Below are positions 42,767 through 51,325 of a DNA stretch of 64,000 nucleotides, one piece after another. Both the position numbers and the translations under genes were made by a program. Within the stretch, counting starts at the first letter, position 1; every line of letters starts with the position of its first letter. Location of the stretch: positions 69,336 to 133,335 of the forward strand of contig NZ_QSBV01000003.1 of the NCBI RefSeq assembly GCF_003465825.1. Direction: 5' to 3'. Below the pieces are notes generated by a model. That model saw nothing but the letters and a program-made list of their open reading frames with translations. It searched no databases and was not told where the DNA came from. Source of the stretch: Collinsella sp. AF02-46-1 (GTDB lineage: Bacteria > Actinomycetota > Coriobacteriia > Coriobacteriales > Coriobacteriaceae).

Positions 42767-43834
42767 ATGCGCGACAAGCTCGAAAAGATTATCAAGGCCT
42801 ACGAGGAGCTCGAGAAGAAGCTTTCCGACCCGGCCGTCGCCTCCGATATCAAGGAGTTCACGCGTCTCAACAAGGAGTACGCGCACCAGTCCGACCTCAT
42901 CGCCGCCTCGCGCGAGTATATCGGCGCGCTCGATGACATCGAGGCTGCCAAGGAAATGCTCCACGATACGACCGATGCCGATGAGAAGGAGATGCTCCAG
43001 ATGGACATCTCCGAAAACGAGGCCAAGCTTCCCCAGCTCGAGGAAGACATCAAGTACATGCTCATCCCGAGCGACCCCAACGACGATAAGAACACCATCG
43101 TCGAGATCCGCTCCGCCGCCGGTGGCGACGAGGCGGCCATCTTTGCCGGCGACCTGTACAAGATGTATCAGCGCTTCTGCGAATCGCGCGGCTGGAAGAC
43201 CACCGTGCTCGATTCCAGCCCCAGCGAGGCCGGCGGCTTTAAGTCCATCGAGTTCAAGGTCGAGGGCGACCGCGTCTACTCCGTCATGAAGTTCGAGTCC
43301 GGCGTGCACCGCGTCCAGCGTGTCCCCAAGACCGAGTCCCAGGGCCGCATTCAGACCTCCACGGCTACCGTCGCCGTACTTCCCGAGGCCGAGGAAATCG
43401 ACGTTCAGATCAACCAGTCCGACCTGCGCATCGACACCTACTGCGCCTCCGGCCCTGGCGGTCAGTGCGTTAATACCACTTATTCTGCCGTGCGCATCAC
43501 CCACCTGCCCACCAACACCGTGGTGCAGTCGCAGGAACAGCGCTCCCAGATCCAGAACCGCGAAGTCTGCATGCAAATGCTGCGCGCCCGTCTGTACGAG
43601 ATGGAGCTCGAGAAGCAGCAGGCCGAGCTCGGTGCCGAGCGCCAAAGCCAGATCGGCCACGGCAACCGTTCCGAGAAGATCCGTACCTACAACCAGCCCC
43701 AGGACCGCGTGACCGATCACCGCATCGGTTTCAACTCCACCTACAACGGCGTCCTTCTGGGCGATCAGCTCGGCACCGTCATCGAGGCGCTCGCCGCCGC
43801 CGAGCGAGCCGAGAAGCTGGCACAGGCAGTCTAA
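42767..43834 (+). CDS. prfA: Peptide chain release factor 1
   Basis: A cytoplasmic translation factor of 355 residues that reads UAA and UAG stop codons and triggers peptide release. It contains the decoding motif PxT as PKT in HRVQRVPKTESQGRIQTS (RF2 would have SPF) and the catalytic GGQ in ASGPGGQCVNTTYSAVRITH near residue 230. The N-terminal 110 residues are the coiled helical domain. AAAGGAG precedes the ATG. prmC, which methylates the GGQ glutamine, is the next gene, separated by 590 bp containing a dispersed hairpin element. Confidence 0.97.
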   Translation: MRDKLEKIIKAYEELEKKLSDPAVASDIKEFTRLNKEYAHQSDLIAASREYIGALDDIEAAKEMLHDTTDADEKEMLQMDISENEAKLPQLEEDIKYMLIPSDPNDDKNTIVEIRSAAGGDEAAIFAGDLYKMYQRFCESRGWKTTVLDSSPSEAGGFKSIEFKVEGDRVYSVMKFESGVHRVQRVPKTESQGRIQTSTATVAVLPEAEEIDVQINQSDLRIDTYCASGPGGQCVNTTYSAVRITHLPTNTVVQSQEQRSQIQNREVCMQMLRARLYEMELEKQQAELGAERQSQIGHGNRSEKIRTYNQPQDRVTDHRIGFNSTYNGVLLGDQLGTVIEALAAAERAEKLAQAV

Positions 43835-43835
43835 G

Positions 43836-44010
43836 TTCCGCCGTTCTACCGAACGGCGGACCAGCCGACGCTGCGCGCCGTCCAGAGCGACAATTTGTCA
43901 TTCAAAAGGCAAGGCATGACCAGAAGGTCTATGCCTTGCCTTTTTCATGCCAACTTGTTCGCTCTGGACGTCGCTCGCTGGCATTGCCAAAACATCGGCG
44001 TTTCCTTGGT
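43836..44010 (+). repeat. Dispersed hairpin element, copy C
   Basis: It starts 2 nt after the prfA stop. Modules: CCGCCGTTCTACCGAACGGC, CGACGCTGCGCG, outer stem CCAGAGCGA...TCGCTCTGG, inner stem AAGGCAAGGCAT...ATGCCTTGCCTT around GACCAGAAGGTC, and CGCTCGCTGGCATTGCC with a tail like copy A. Confidence 0.85.
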
Positions 44011-44424
44011 TGTCAAATGATCCGTAGGGAGTCATTGGGGACATTGCTTTGAGATGTTGTTCAATCGGTTTTGATGGCCTTTGAGCTGCTTACCTGCTTA
44101 AAGCAATTAACGGCATGCATCTGCAATTGAAAATATTGCTCGAAAAAACGTCCAAGAAATCGCGGGGCGATTTTTGATGGGTCGTGCGTCAAGCGATGTG
44201 GCAAGTTCTTGGTTAGATATTGGTCAGTTTTGGGGCAACCTTGCCAAAAGCTTGACGGATGCAGATTTAGACGTCGACGAATGAACACTCTAGGCAGGCT
44301 CCAAGCAAAATTCTGGGCTGATTCTCGATAATCGCCTTTAATCGCCCCTTGCCAAGCGCTGGCCTCGCTTACAATCTGCTCCGACATTCGCGCGCCGTCC
44401 GGCGCTTAAGAGGGGAGGGCCCCC
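44011..44424. other. AT-richer intergenic stretch before prmC, no gene seen
   Basis: It begins with a partial GATCC-type repeat (TGATCCGTAGGGAG at 44018) and then about 390 bp of clearly lower GC than the neighbours. The only open frame on the minus strand has no ribosome site or recognisable domain. It may be remnant acquired DNA and may carry the prmC promoter. Confidence 0.4.
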
Positions 44425-45675
44425 ATGGCAAACGAGATTTGGACCATCAAGCGTTGTCTCGAGTGGACCAAGGAGTACCTGGCCGAGCGCGGCGAGGAGC
44501 ATCCCCGTCTTTCTGCCGAGTGGCTGCTGTGCGCGGCCACGGGCCTGGCGCGTATCGACTTGTATATGCGCATGGACGAGACGCTTAACGCAGCCCAGCT
44601 CGAGACCATGCACGCGGCCGTCGTTCGTCGCGCCAAAGGCGAGCCGCTGCAGTACATCACCGGCAGCGCGCAGTTTCGCATGATCGACGTCGCGTGCGCC
44701 CCCGGCGTGCTCATCCCGCGCCCCGAGACCGAGATGCTCGTCGAAGAAGTCCTGAACTATCTGGATACCGAGGTGCTGAGCCCCGAGGCCGCTGCCCGTC
44801 AGCGTGTTGAGCTGCCTTGGAACGATGAGGTCGAGCAGGCCCGCAAAGCTGAGGCGGCGCTGGCCGACGAACGCGCAACCGCCGAGCGCCGTGCTGCCAA
44901 CCTGACGGCCGCCGATGAGGCTGCGCTGGGTAGCGACGTGCTCGGTAGCCGCGCCTATGCCGAGGAGCTTGCCGATCGCGAGGCCGAGGAAGCCGCCGCG
45001 CAAGCAGCAGAAGCCGAAGCCGCAAAAGCCGCCGAGCCCGAGCTCGACGAATACGACATCGCCATCGAGGGCGCCGACCAGGAGACGGTTTCAGCTCAGG
45101 ATGCCGCTGCGCCTGCCCCAGCCGAGCCCCGCACTGCCCGCGTTCTCGAGGTCGGCTGCGGCACGGGCTGTATCTCGCTCTCGATCGCCTGGGAGCGTCG
45201 CGGCCACGTCACCTGCACTGCTACCGATATCGAGCCGCGCGCCATCGACCTTGCTACCAAAAACCGCGATGCGCTTGGCCTCACGTCCGACGAGGTCGCC
45301 TTCAGCCTCACGAACCTGGTGAGCTCCATTCCCCGTGAAGAGTGGGGCACCTTTGACGTACTCGTCTCCAACCCGCCCTACATCCCCACCGATGTCATGC
45401 GCTCGCTGCCGCACGAGGTCAAGGACTTTGAGCCCGATCTGGCGCTCGAGGGCGGTGCCGACGGCCTCGATATCTTCCGCCGCCTGCTCAACGCGGCGCC
45501 CTACATGTTGCGCGCTGGCGGCCTCTTTGCCTGCGAGCTCTACGAGGGCGCGCTCGACGCTGCGGCCGAGCTCTGCCGCCAAGCGGGTCTGTCGGACGTG
45601 CGCATCGTCCACGACCTCACCGATCGCCCCCGCATCGTCCGAGCCATCGTCACCGAGCCCAAACAGCGCCAGTAA
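44425..45675 (+). CDS. prmC: Peptide chain release factor N5-glutamine methyltransferase with a large insertion
   Basis: The enzyme methylates the GGQ glutamine of release factors using S-adenosylmethionine. The N-terminal helical domain ends with VLIPRPETEMLVEEVL near residue 108. The methyltransferase core starts at VLEVGCGTGCISLSIA near 238 and holds the catalytic NPPY in LVSNPPYIPTDVM near 313. Canonical proteins have about 280 residues; this one has 416. The extra 110 or so residues (about 118-230) separate the two domains and are rich in Ala and Glu (EAEEAAAQAAEAEAAKAAEP), so probably a charged helix or disordered linker. It follows prfA, as in many bacteria. Confidence 0.92.
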   Translation: MANEIWTIKRCLEWTKEYLAERGEEHPRLSAEWLLCAATGLARIDLYMRMDETLNAAQLETMHAAVVRRAKGEPLQYITGSAQFRMIDVACAPGVLIPRPETEMLVEEVLNYLDTEVLSPEAAARQRVELPWNDEVEQARKAEAALADERATAERRAANLTAADEAALGSDVLGSRAYAEELADREAEEAAAQAAEAEAAKAAEPELDEYDIAIEGADQETVSAQDAAAPAPAEPRTARVLEVGCGTGCISLSIAWERRGHVTCTATDIEPRAIDLATKNRDALGLTSDEVAFSLTNLVSSIPREEWGTFDVLVSNPPYIPTDVMRSLPHEVKDFEPDLALEGGADGLDIFRRLLNAAPYMLRAGGLFACELYEGALDAAAELCRQAGLSDVRIVHDLTDRPRIVRAIVTEPKQRQ

Positions 45676-45697
45676 TATTTATTAACTGGTTAGCAAA

Positions 45698-45719
45698 AAT
45701 TATAAATTAATTTATAATT
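45698..45719. promoter_or_regulatory. 22-bp perfect AT palindrome, probable HicB operator and promoter
   Basis: AATTATAAATT is followed by its exact mirror AATTTATAATT. It lies 24 bp before hicA in a very AT-rich patch. HicB antitoxins repress their own operon through such sites. Confidence 0.6.
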
Positions 45720-45743
45720 AGGACGGCTGAAAGAGGTCGGCCC

Positions 45744-45929
45744 ATGCAACCTCCTACCTTTCGGGAAATCATTGCCCTACTCAAGCACGATGGATTCGTG
45801 AAGGTCGCGCAAGTCGGTAGTCATGCTAAGTATGTTTCTGGTGACCGTGTTGTCACCGTGAACGGCTCTGGTGGTGATCGACCAAAGAAGGGCACGTGGG
45901 CAAGTATTCGTCGCCAAGCTGGATGGTAG
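45744..45929 (+). CDS. hicA: HicA family mRNA-interferase toxin
   Basis: A 61-residue double-stranded-RNA-binding-fold toxin expected to cleave mRNA during stress. The FREIIALLKHDGFVKVAQVGSHAKYVS stretch carries the catalytic His of HicA in GSHAKY, and VVTVNGSGGDRPKKGTWASIRRQAGW matches the usual C-terminus (normally ...PLKKGTLRSILRQAGL). GAGG lies upstream of the ATG. It starts just after an AT palindrome and is followed 11 nt later by hicB, the standard order with the toxin first. Confidence 0.9.
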   Translation: MQPPTFREIIALLKHDGFVKVAQVGSHAKYVSGDRVVTVNGSGGDRPKKGTWASIRRQAGW

Positions 45930-45940
45930 TTGGAGGCAAA

Positions 45941-46387
45941 ATGAGGCAGCGATTTACCTATGACTGCGTTCTCATAAAAGAAGACGACGGTTACTGCGCC
46001 AGCTTCCCGCAGATTCCCGGCGCCTTTGCCGATGGCGATACGCGCGAAGAAGCGATTGCCCATGCCACCGAGGCGCTGATGGCGTTTTTGGCCGACGACC
46101 TCAACAACGGTTTGACTCCGGCAGGGTACGAACGCTCGGCCGAGGTCGTGGCCCTTTCAGTCGAAATCGACCACGAGGACGCTCGGGAAGCGGCGTGCCG
46201 AACATTTAAAGACGCAGCGCTGGACCTCAAAGTCTCCGCTCCGCGGATTACCGCGCTGGTCAAAGCCGGAAAACTCGTTGTTGAACTCGTCGATGGCCGT
46301 CGGATGATAACGATAGACAGCATCGAGCGCTACGCAGCCCAAAAACGCCACGCCGGCAGGCCAAAGAAGTTCGTCGCAGTCCAATAA
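45941..46387 (+). CDS. hicB: HicB family antitoxin
   Basis: A 148-residue antitoxin. The first 60 residues show the HicB fold (RFTYDCVLIKEDDGYCASFPQIPGAFADGDTREEAIAHATEALMAFL), which binds and blocks HicA. The C-terminal part (SAPRITALVKAGKLVVELVDGRRMITIDSIERYAAQKR) is a DNA-binding segment of helix-turn-helix type rather than a plain Arc-like tail. It would allow repression at the palindrome upstream of hicA. ATG 45941 is chosen because GGAGG lies 5 nt upstream; the frame is open 15 codons further back into hicA. Confidence 0.88.
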   Translation: MRQRFTYDCVLIKEDDGYCASFPQIPGAFADGDTREEAIAHATEALMAFLADDLNNGLTPAGYERSAEVVALSVEIDHEDAREAACRTFKDAALDLKVSAPRITALVKAGKLVVELVDGRRMITIDSIERYAAQKRHAGRPKKFVAVQ

Positions 46388-46521
46388 CCCCCTCACTTTC
46401 ACCGACTACTAGAGCCGCTCACCAAACCAACATGCGCTCTGGTCAAATAGGTTGAACGTTTCGTGCGAGAATGCCCCACAGTAAACAAACTTGCACCAGA
46501 GCGTAAGGGGCTGGCATACAC

Positions 46522-47265
46522 ATGCAGACGGTCTATCGGGTATACGAGGGAACGCGCGAGCCGCATCGGCTTGCCGTCGAGCGCACGGCCGAGGTGCTCG
46601 ACCGCGGCGGCCTGGCCTTGATCCCGACCGAGACGGTCTACGGTGTCGCCGTGGCGGTCAACGCCTTTTCGGACGCCGTGCCTCAAGATACAAGCGAATT
46701 CCCATCGTGGCCGCGAGATCCGCAGGCCACCGTCAACGGCGCCGCGGTCCCCGCACTCGGTACCGGCTATCGTCGTATCTTTACCCTCAAGCAGCGCGAG
46801 CTCACCCAAACGGTTGCCTGGCTGGTCGATGATGCCGAGGCACTCGACCGCTATGGCGTGGATATCCCTAACGAGGCCCGCGTGCTCGCCCGACGATGCT
46901 GGCCGGGCGCCCTGACTATCGTGGTCAAGGCGGCCCCCTGCGTGCCGACCTTTATGCGCGCCGCCGACGACACGGTGGCACTTCGCGCTTCGGCCTCGCC
47001 CGTGGTGCAGGCGCTCATTCGCGCCTGTGGCAGCCCCCTTGCCTGCACCAGCGCCAACACGCACGGTGCGCCCTCGCCGGCAAGCTTTGCCGCCGTCGAG
47101 GGTCGCATCCTGGAGGGTGTCGATGTTGCCGTCGACGCCGGTGAGACTCCGTGTCGCGATGCCTCGACCATCGTGTCGCTCCAGCACGGCGGGCTCCAGA
47201 TCCTGCGCCAAGGCGCACTTCCCGCATCAGAGATCGAACGGGTCCTGTCCGACCCGATGCAATAG
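46522..47265 (+). CDS. tsaC: Threonylcarbamoyl-AMP synthase (Sua5/YrdC/YwlC family)
   Basis: A cytoplasmic enzyme of 247 residues that makes threonylcarbamoyl-AMP from threonine, bicarbonate and ATP for the t6A modification of tRNAs. It shows GGLALIPTETVYGVAV near residue 31, IFTLKQRELTQ (the KxR substrate motif) near 90, CWPGALTIVVKA near 128 and ALRASASPVVQALIRACGSPLACTSANTHG near 155-180. An insert of about 30 residues (SEFPSWPRDPQATVNGAAVP) lies between the first two motifs. It precedes glpK by 13 nt and probably shares its transcript. Confidence 0.88.
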   Translation: MQTVYRVYEGTREPHRLAVERTAEVLDRGGLALIPTETVYGVAVAVNAFSDAVPQDTSEFPSWPRDPQATVNGAAVPALGTGYRRIFTLKQRELTQTVAWLVDDAEALDRYGVDIPNEARVLARRCWPGALTIVVKAAPCVPTFMRAADDTVALRASASPVVQALIRACGSPLACTSANTHGAPSPASFAAVEGRILEGVDVAVDAGETPCRDASTIVSLQHGGLQILRQGALPASEIERVLSDPMQ

Positions 47266-47278
47266 AAAGGTGTAAGCG

Positions 47279-48820
47279 ATGTCGTTGAATCTGGGCAGCC
47301 TGGGCATGGAAGATGCCTCGTTTAACTTTGGCGGTTCCTACATCATGGCGCTCGACTGCGGCACCACCTCGGTACTTGCGACCATCGTCGACGAGTACGG
47401 ATGCATCGTCGCGCAGGCACGTCGCAGCGTCAAAACCAGTTTTCCGCGTCCCGGTTGGGTAGAGCAAGACCCCATGGCGGTCCTTGCCAGTCAAATCGCC
47501 GTCATGATGGAAGTCCAGTTTAAGAGCGGTATCCACTCCGACCGCATTGCCGCCATCGGCATCTCCAACCAGCGCGAGACCACGGTGGTTTGGGATCGCG
47601 TGAGCGGTCAGCCGATCTATAACGCTATCGTATGGCAGTGCCGCCGTACCGCGTCGACAATCGAGGCGTTGGTTGAACAGGGTTGCGAGGAGCTGGTGCG
47701 CTCCCGCACGGGACTCACGCTCGACCCGTATTTCTCGGCCTCCAAGGTACAGTGGATTCTCGACAACGTCGACGGCGCACGCGAGAGCGCGGCGGCGGGC
47801 GACCTCATGTTTGGCACCATCGACACCTGGCTCATCTACAACCTCACCGGCGGCCAGGTCTTTGCCACCGACTACACCAATGCCAGCCGCACGGCACTCT
47901 TTAATATCCATACGCTCGATTGGGACGACGACCTGCTGGCGCTCTTTGATGTTCCACGTTCCATGATGCCCGAGGTTCGCTGGAGCTCGGGCGACTACGG
48001 CCGCGTCGCGAGCGACATCATGACCAACATGCCGCCCATCATGGGTGTGGCGGGCGACCAGCAGGCGTCGCTGTTCGGTCACTGCTGCTTTCATCCCGGC
48101 CAGACCAAAAACACCTATGGCACGGGCTGCTTTATGCTCATGAACACCGGCGACGAGATCGTCGAATCCAAGAACGGTCTGGTCTCCACCATCGGTATCG
48201 CTGCGAACGGGAAGATCAGCTATGCGCTCGAGGGCTCCATCTTTGCTGCCGGTTCCACCATGAACTGGCTTCGCAACAACATGTGCATCATCTCGAGCGT
48301 GAGCGAGTCGGCACAACTCGCCGCTTCGATTAGCGACAACGAGGGCTGCTACTTCGTTCCCGCCTTTGCGGGTCTGGGCGCTCCCTGGTGGGACCCGCAT
48401 GCCCGCGGTATCGTGTGCGGTCTGACCGGCGCCTCGAGCCGTGCGACCATCGTACGTGCCGCCTGCGAATCCATGGCATATCAGAGCTACGACGTGCTGC
48501 GCGCCATGGAGCAGGACGTGGGGCTTTCGATCGAGCGCCTGTCTGTCGATGGCGGTGCCTCGCGCAACGAGTTCATCATGCAATTCCAGGCCGACCTGCT
48601 GGATATCCCCGTGCTGCAATGCGAGACGGTGGAGACCACGGCAATCGGTGCCGCGTACTTGGCGGGTCTTGCCGTCGGCTATTGGGAAGACCTGGAAGAG
48701 CTGGAGCAAAATGCCCAGATCGTTAGGACCTTCCTTCCCCACATGTCCGCCGAGCGCCGCGAACAAAACCTTGCGGGCTGGTGTGATGCAGTCAGGCGCT
48801 CGCTCAGTACCGCACAGTAG
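47279..48820 (+). CDS. glpK: Glycerol kinase
   Basis: A cytoplasmic FGGY-family kinase of 513 residues that converts glycerol to glycerol 3-phosphate. Motifs include ALDCGTTSVLATIVDEYG (phosphate 1 loop), NQRETTVVWDR, VGVAGDQQASLFGHCCF-like adenosine loop (GVAGDQQASLFG), NTYGTGCFMLMNTG and PAFAGLGAPWWDPHARG near residue 360. A 25-residue N-terminal extension before the first strand is unusual but starts behind AGAAAGG. No glpF or glpD gene lies nearby. It follows tsaC closely. Confidence 0.93.
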   Translation: MSLNLGSLGMEDASFNFGGSYIMALDCGTTSVLATIVDEYGCIVAQARRSVKTSFPRPGWVEQDPMAVLASQIAVMMEVQFKSGIHSDRIAAIGISNQRETTVVWDRVSGQPIYNAIVWQCRRTASTIEALVEQGCEELVRSRTGLTLDPYFSASKVQWILDNVDGARESAAAGDLMFGTIDTWLIYNLTGGQVFATDYTNASRTALFNIHTLDWDDDLLALFDVPRSMMPEVRWSSGDYGRVASDIMTNMPPIMGVAGDQQASLFGHCCFHPGQTKNTYGTGCFMLMNTGDEIVESKNGLVSTIGIAANGKISYALEGSIFAAGSTMNWLRNNMCIISSVSESAQLAASISDNEGCYFVPAFAGLGAPWWDPHARGIVCGLTGASSRATIVRAACESMAYQSYDVLRAMEQDVGLSIERLSVDGGASRNEFIMQFQADLLDIPVLQCETVETTAIGAAYLAGLAVGYWEDLEELEQNAQIVRTFLPHMSAERREQNLAGWCDAVRRSLSTAQ

Positions 48821-48943
48821 GGCTGCGATGGGCTGCTCGATACAACAAACCGCTAAACTAATGCATGGCGTGCGGCGGCAACATTGCTGCGCGCCTTGTC
48901 AGCAAGGCCGTTTTGCGGCCGCAACGAAAGGGGCAATCAACCC

Positions 48944-49591
48944 ATGACCGTCACCTATGATGCGTCCCGTGTGACGCTTGTCGATCACCCGCTCGTTCAG
49001 CACAAGCTGTCGATCCTGCGCGATAAAAACACCGGCACCAACCAGTTCCGCCAGCTCGTGCGCGAGCTTGCGCTCTTTGACGGCTACGAGGCCATGCGCG
49101 ACCTGCCTATGGAAGACGTCGAGGTCGAGACCCCCATCACTACCGCCACGTTCAAACAGCTTGCCGGCAAGAAACTCGCCATCGTGCCCATCCTGCGTGC
49201 GGGCCTTGGCATGGTCGACGGCATCCTCGACCTGGTGCCCTCCGCTCGCGTGGGCCACATCGGCATGGAGCGCGACGAGGTCACCCACGAGCCGCATGAG
49301 TATTACTGCAAGATGCCCAAGGATATCGACCAGCGTATCTGCCTGGTTGTCGACCCCATGCTCGCCACGGGCGGTTCGGCCGAGATGGCCATCAGCTACC
49401 TGCGCGAGCGCGGTGTCAAGGACATCCGCATGCTGTGCATCGTCGCCGCGCCCGAGGGCCTCAAGTCGCTGACCGAGAAGGATCCTGACGTACATATTTA
49501 TACGTGCGCCATCGATGACCATCTCAACGAGGCCGCCTACATCGTTCCCGGCCTGGGCGACGCCGGCGACCGCATCTACGGCACGCTCTAG
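48944..49591 (+). CDS. upp: Uracil phosphoribosyltransferase
   Basis: A cytoplasmic pyrimidine-salvage enzyme of 215 residues that forms UMP from uracil and PRPP. The PRPP-binding loop reads [18 protein letters not shown] near residue 128 and the uracil site [16 protein letters not shown] is at the C-terminus. [11 protein letters not shown] and [13 protein letters not shown] are also typical. ATG 48944 follows GAAAGGGGC; the frame upstream is open but contains no homology. It lies 123 bp after glpK and 280 bp before the ATP synthase genes, as in some other Gram-positive genomes. Confidence 0.96.
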   Translation: MTVTYDASRVTLVDHPLVQHKLSILRDKNTGTNQFRQLVRELALFDGYEAMRDLPMEDVEVETPITTATFKQLAGKKLAIVPILRAGLGMVDGILDLVPSARVGHIGMERDEVTHEPHEYYCKMPKDIDQRICLVVDPMLATGGSAEMAISYLRERGVKDIRMLCIVAAPEGLKSLTEKDPDVHIYTCAIDDHLNEAAYIVPGLGDAGDRIYGTL

Positions 49592-49782
49592 TTGTCGGGC
49601 CTTGTCGGCTACGGTCACAAATACGAAGAAATGGTGCGCGCGGGCGAGCAAAAGACGTCCACGCGCACTCCTGTTAACGGACGTTTAGCCTAGAGGGGTT
49701 CGAGAAAAACGTATTACCTACCTGCGGCATAAAGAAGGTCTTAAGAAAACGAACAGGTGCGTATTAACCGATGCTTTTTCGG

Positions 49783-49810
49783 TTGTACTTTAGCGATTGG
49801 CTCGTACAAT
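49783..49810 (+). promoter_or_regulatory. Probable promoter of the ATP synthase operon
   Basis: TTGTAC (-35) and TACAAT (-10) are 16 bp apart. They lie in an AT-richer stretch 60-90 bp before the first small gene of the cluster. Confidence 0.5.
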
Positions 49811-49872
49811 AGTCACCAATGTTTGGCGGGAACTGTTCTGGGAAGCGTTAAAAAAGGAAAGTGAGGACGCCA

Positions 49873-50184
49873 GTGTTTCAGATAGCCGATCTGCTCGCTA
49901 TCGTTGCAGGCGCCATCGCGGGCGCAATTGCCTTCCTTCCCTTTGTCTTTACGCTCAAGCCGGTTCTTGACGATAAGCAGAATGCGGACATGCTCAAGGG
50001 TATGGTGAGTCTGGCGGTCTCGGCAATCGCCCTGCTCGTCTTTACCTTGGTTGTGTTTGTGTTGTTCGGAGAGGCATTTCGCATGTTCCTCCTGGGCGAG
50101 GCGATCGGCTTCGTGGCCTTTATGGCCGCCTGCGCGGTTCGCGTCGCCAAGGCGCTGCGAGATCCTCATGAGGTCGAAAGGTAA
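49873..50184 (+). CDS. Small membrane protein, AtpI-like
   Basis: A hydrophobic protein of about 103 residues with three predicted helices (IADLLAIVAGAIAGAIAFLPF, SLAVSAIALLVFTLVVFVLF and GEAIGFVAFMAACAV) and a short basic tail. It is the first gene of the ATP synthase cluster, the place of atpI, whose product helps assemble the c-ring or supports ion uptake. The sequence is not clearly similar to classical AtpI, so the name rests on position and topology. GTG 49873 with GAGG upstream is preferred; GTG 49861 is an alternative. Confidence 0.6.
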   Translation: MFQIADLLAIVAGAIAGAIAFLPFVFTLKPVLDDKQNADMLKGMVSLAVSAIALLVFTLVVFVLFGEAFRMFLLGEAIGFVAFMAACAVRVAKALRDPHEVER

Positions 50185-50187
50185 GTC

Positions 50188-50991
50188 GTGGAAATTTTTG
50201 AAAAGCTGCCTGATGAGATTAATCATCTGGTCAGCGAGTTCAGCTCCACCCCTGTCGTGGGCGATCTGAGCTGCGGCATCACGCAGTACTCGTTTTGGCT
50301 GATCGTCTCCACGATCGTGCTCCTGATCGTCCTGGCCGTGTTCAAGAAGAAGCAGACCCTGGTTCCCAAGGGCTTCTTCGTCAACGGTTTCGAGTACATC
50401 ATCGAGTACGTCGAGAACGATATCGGCAAGGGCGTCGTGGGTGAGAACTGGAAGAAACACTTCCCGTTCCTGTGCTCGCTTTTCCTGTTCATCCTGATCA
50501 ATAACATGATCGGCCTGATTCCGGGAATGAAGCCCGGCACCGGCGCAATCGGCTCCACCGCCGCGCTCGCCATCTTCGCCTTCGTGTACTTCATCTACTA
50601 CGGATGCAAGGCTCACGGCGTGATCGGCTACATCAAGAGCCTCGCCCCGCAGGGCGTAAGCTTCCCGATGAACGTGCTTGTGTGGGTCGTCGAGCTTTTC
50701 TCGACCTTCCTGCGTCTCATCACGCTTGCCGTCCGTCTGTTCTGCAACATGTTCGCAGGACACGTGGTCATGGGCTCGTTCGCCATCATGGCGAGCATGT
50801 TCATGCAGCCGCTGCTTCAGCAGGTTTCCGCGGCCCACGCCGTTGGCGCCCTGCCTTCGCTAGCCTGGCTTGCCATCCTCATCCTGATCTATGCGATCGA
50901 GCTTGTGGTCGGCGCCATCCAGGCTTACGTCTTCACGGTCCTTACCGCCGTGTATGTCTCCGAGGCAGAGGAGGTCGCGGAGGAGGAGTAG
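50188..50991 (+). CDS. atpB: ATP synthase F0 subunit a
   Basis: The membrane stator subunit with proton half-channels, 267 residues and about six helices. The essential Arg lies in STFLRLITLAVRLFCNMFAGHVV near residue 180, the most conserved stretch of subunit a, and the last helices (ILIYAIELVVGAIQAYVFTVLTAVYVSEA) carry the usual Glu/Gln. The start is GTG, with GAAAGGTAAGTC upstream, 4 nt after the preceding gene. Confidence 0.95.
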   Translation: MEIFEKLPDEINHLVSEFSSTPVVGDLSCGITQYSFWLIVSTIVLLIVLAVFKKKQTLVPKGFFVNGFEYIIEYVENDIGKGVVGENWKKHFPFLCSLFLFILINNMIGLIPGMKPGTGAIGSTAALAIFAFVYFIYYGCKAHGVIGYIKSLAPQGVSFPMNVLVWVVELFSTFLRLITLAVRLFCNMFAGHVVMGSFAIMASMFMQPLLQQVSAAHAVGALPSLAWLAILILIYAIELVVGAIQAYVFTVLTAVYVSEAEEVAEEE

Positions 50992-51115
50992 CCTTCCGCT
51001 CGCGCCTTAAAGGTAAGCAATTCGTTAAACCGCCGGTGCCCGTACCCATGGAGCCCGGCAGTTATAAAAAAGGTTATCCTGCGTGAAATAAGACACGCAC
51101 GACAAAGGAGGAATC

Positions 51116-51310
51116 GTGGGAGTTATCGGTTACGGTCTCGGTGTTATCGGCGCTGGTCTTGCTATCGGCCTGTCTGCTCTGGGTGCTACGGGTGCTATGG
51201 CCCGTCAGCCTGAGGTCCAGGGCCGCGTGTTCACCGTCTTCATCATGGGCTCCGCCTTCGGCGAGGCTCTGGCTCTGATCGGCTTCGTTGTCGCGCTGAT
51301 CGTTAAATAG
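51116..51310 (+). CDS. atpE: ATP synthase F0 subunit c
   Basis: The ring-forming proteolipid of 64 residues with two helices. The polar loop is ARQPE (residues 29-33) and the ion-carrying carboxylate is Glu50 in AFGEALALIGF. The residue after the Glu is Ala and the first helix lacks the Gln found in sodium-type rings, so proton coupling is more likely. GTG start behind AAAGGAGG. Confidence 0.95.
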   Translation: MGVIGYGLGVIGAGLAIGLSALGATGAMARQPEVQGRVFTVFIMGSAFGEALALIGFVVALIVK

Positions 51311-51325
51311 CACGGAGCGTCAAGT

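Noticed and set aside
43908..43960. Short frame MSFKRQGMTRRS... shared by hairpin copies B, C and D as a possible conserved small protein
   Set aside because: The similarity is explained by the hairpin stem itself, and copy A, whose stem differs, does not keep the frame.
47015..48766. 583-codon open frame on the - strand
   Set aside because: Shadow of glpK, which has all kinase motifs.
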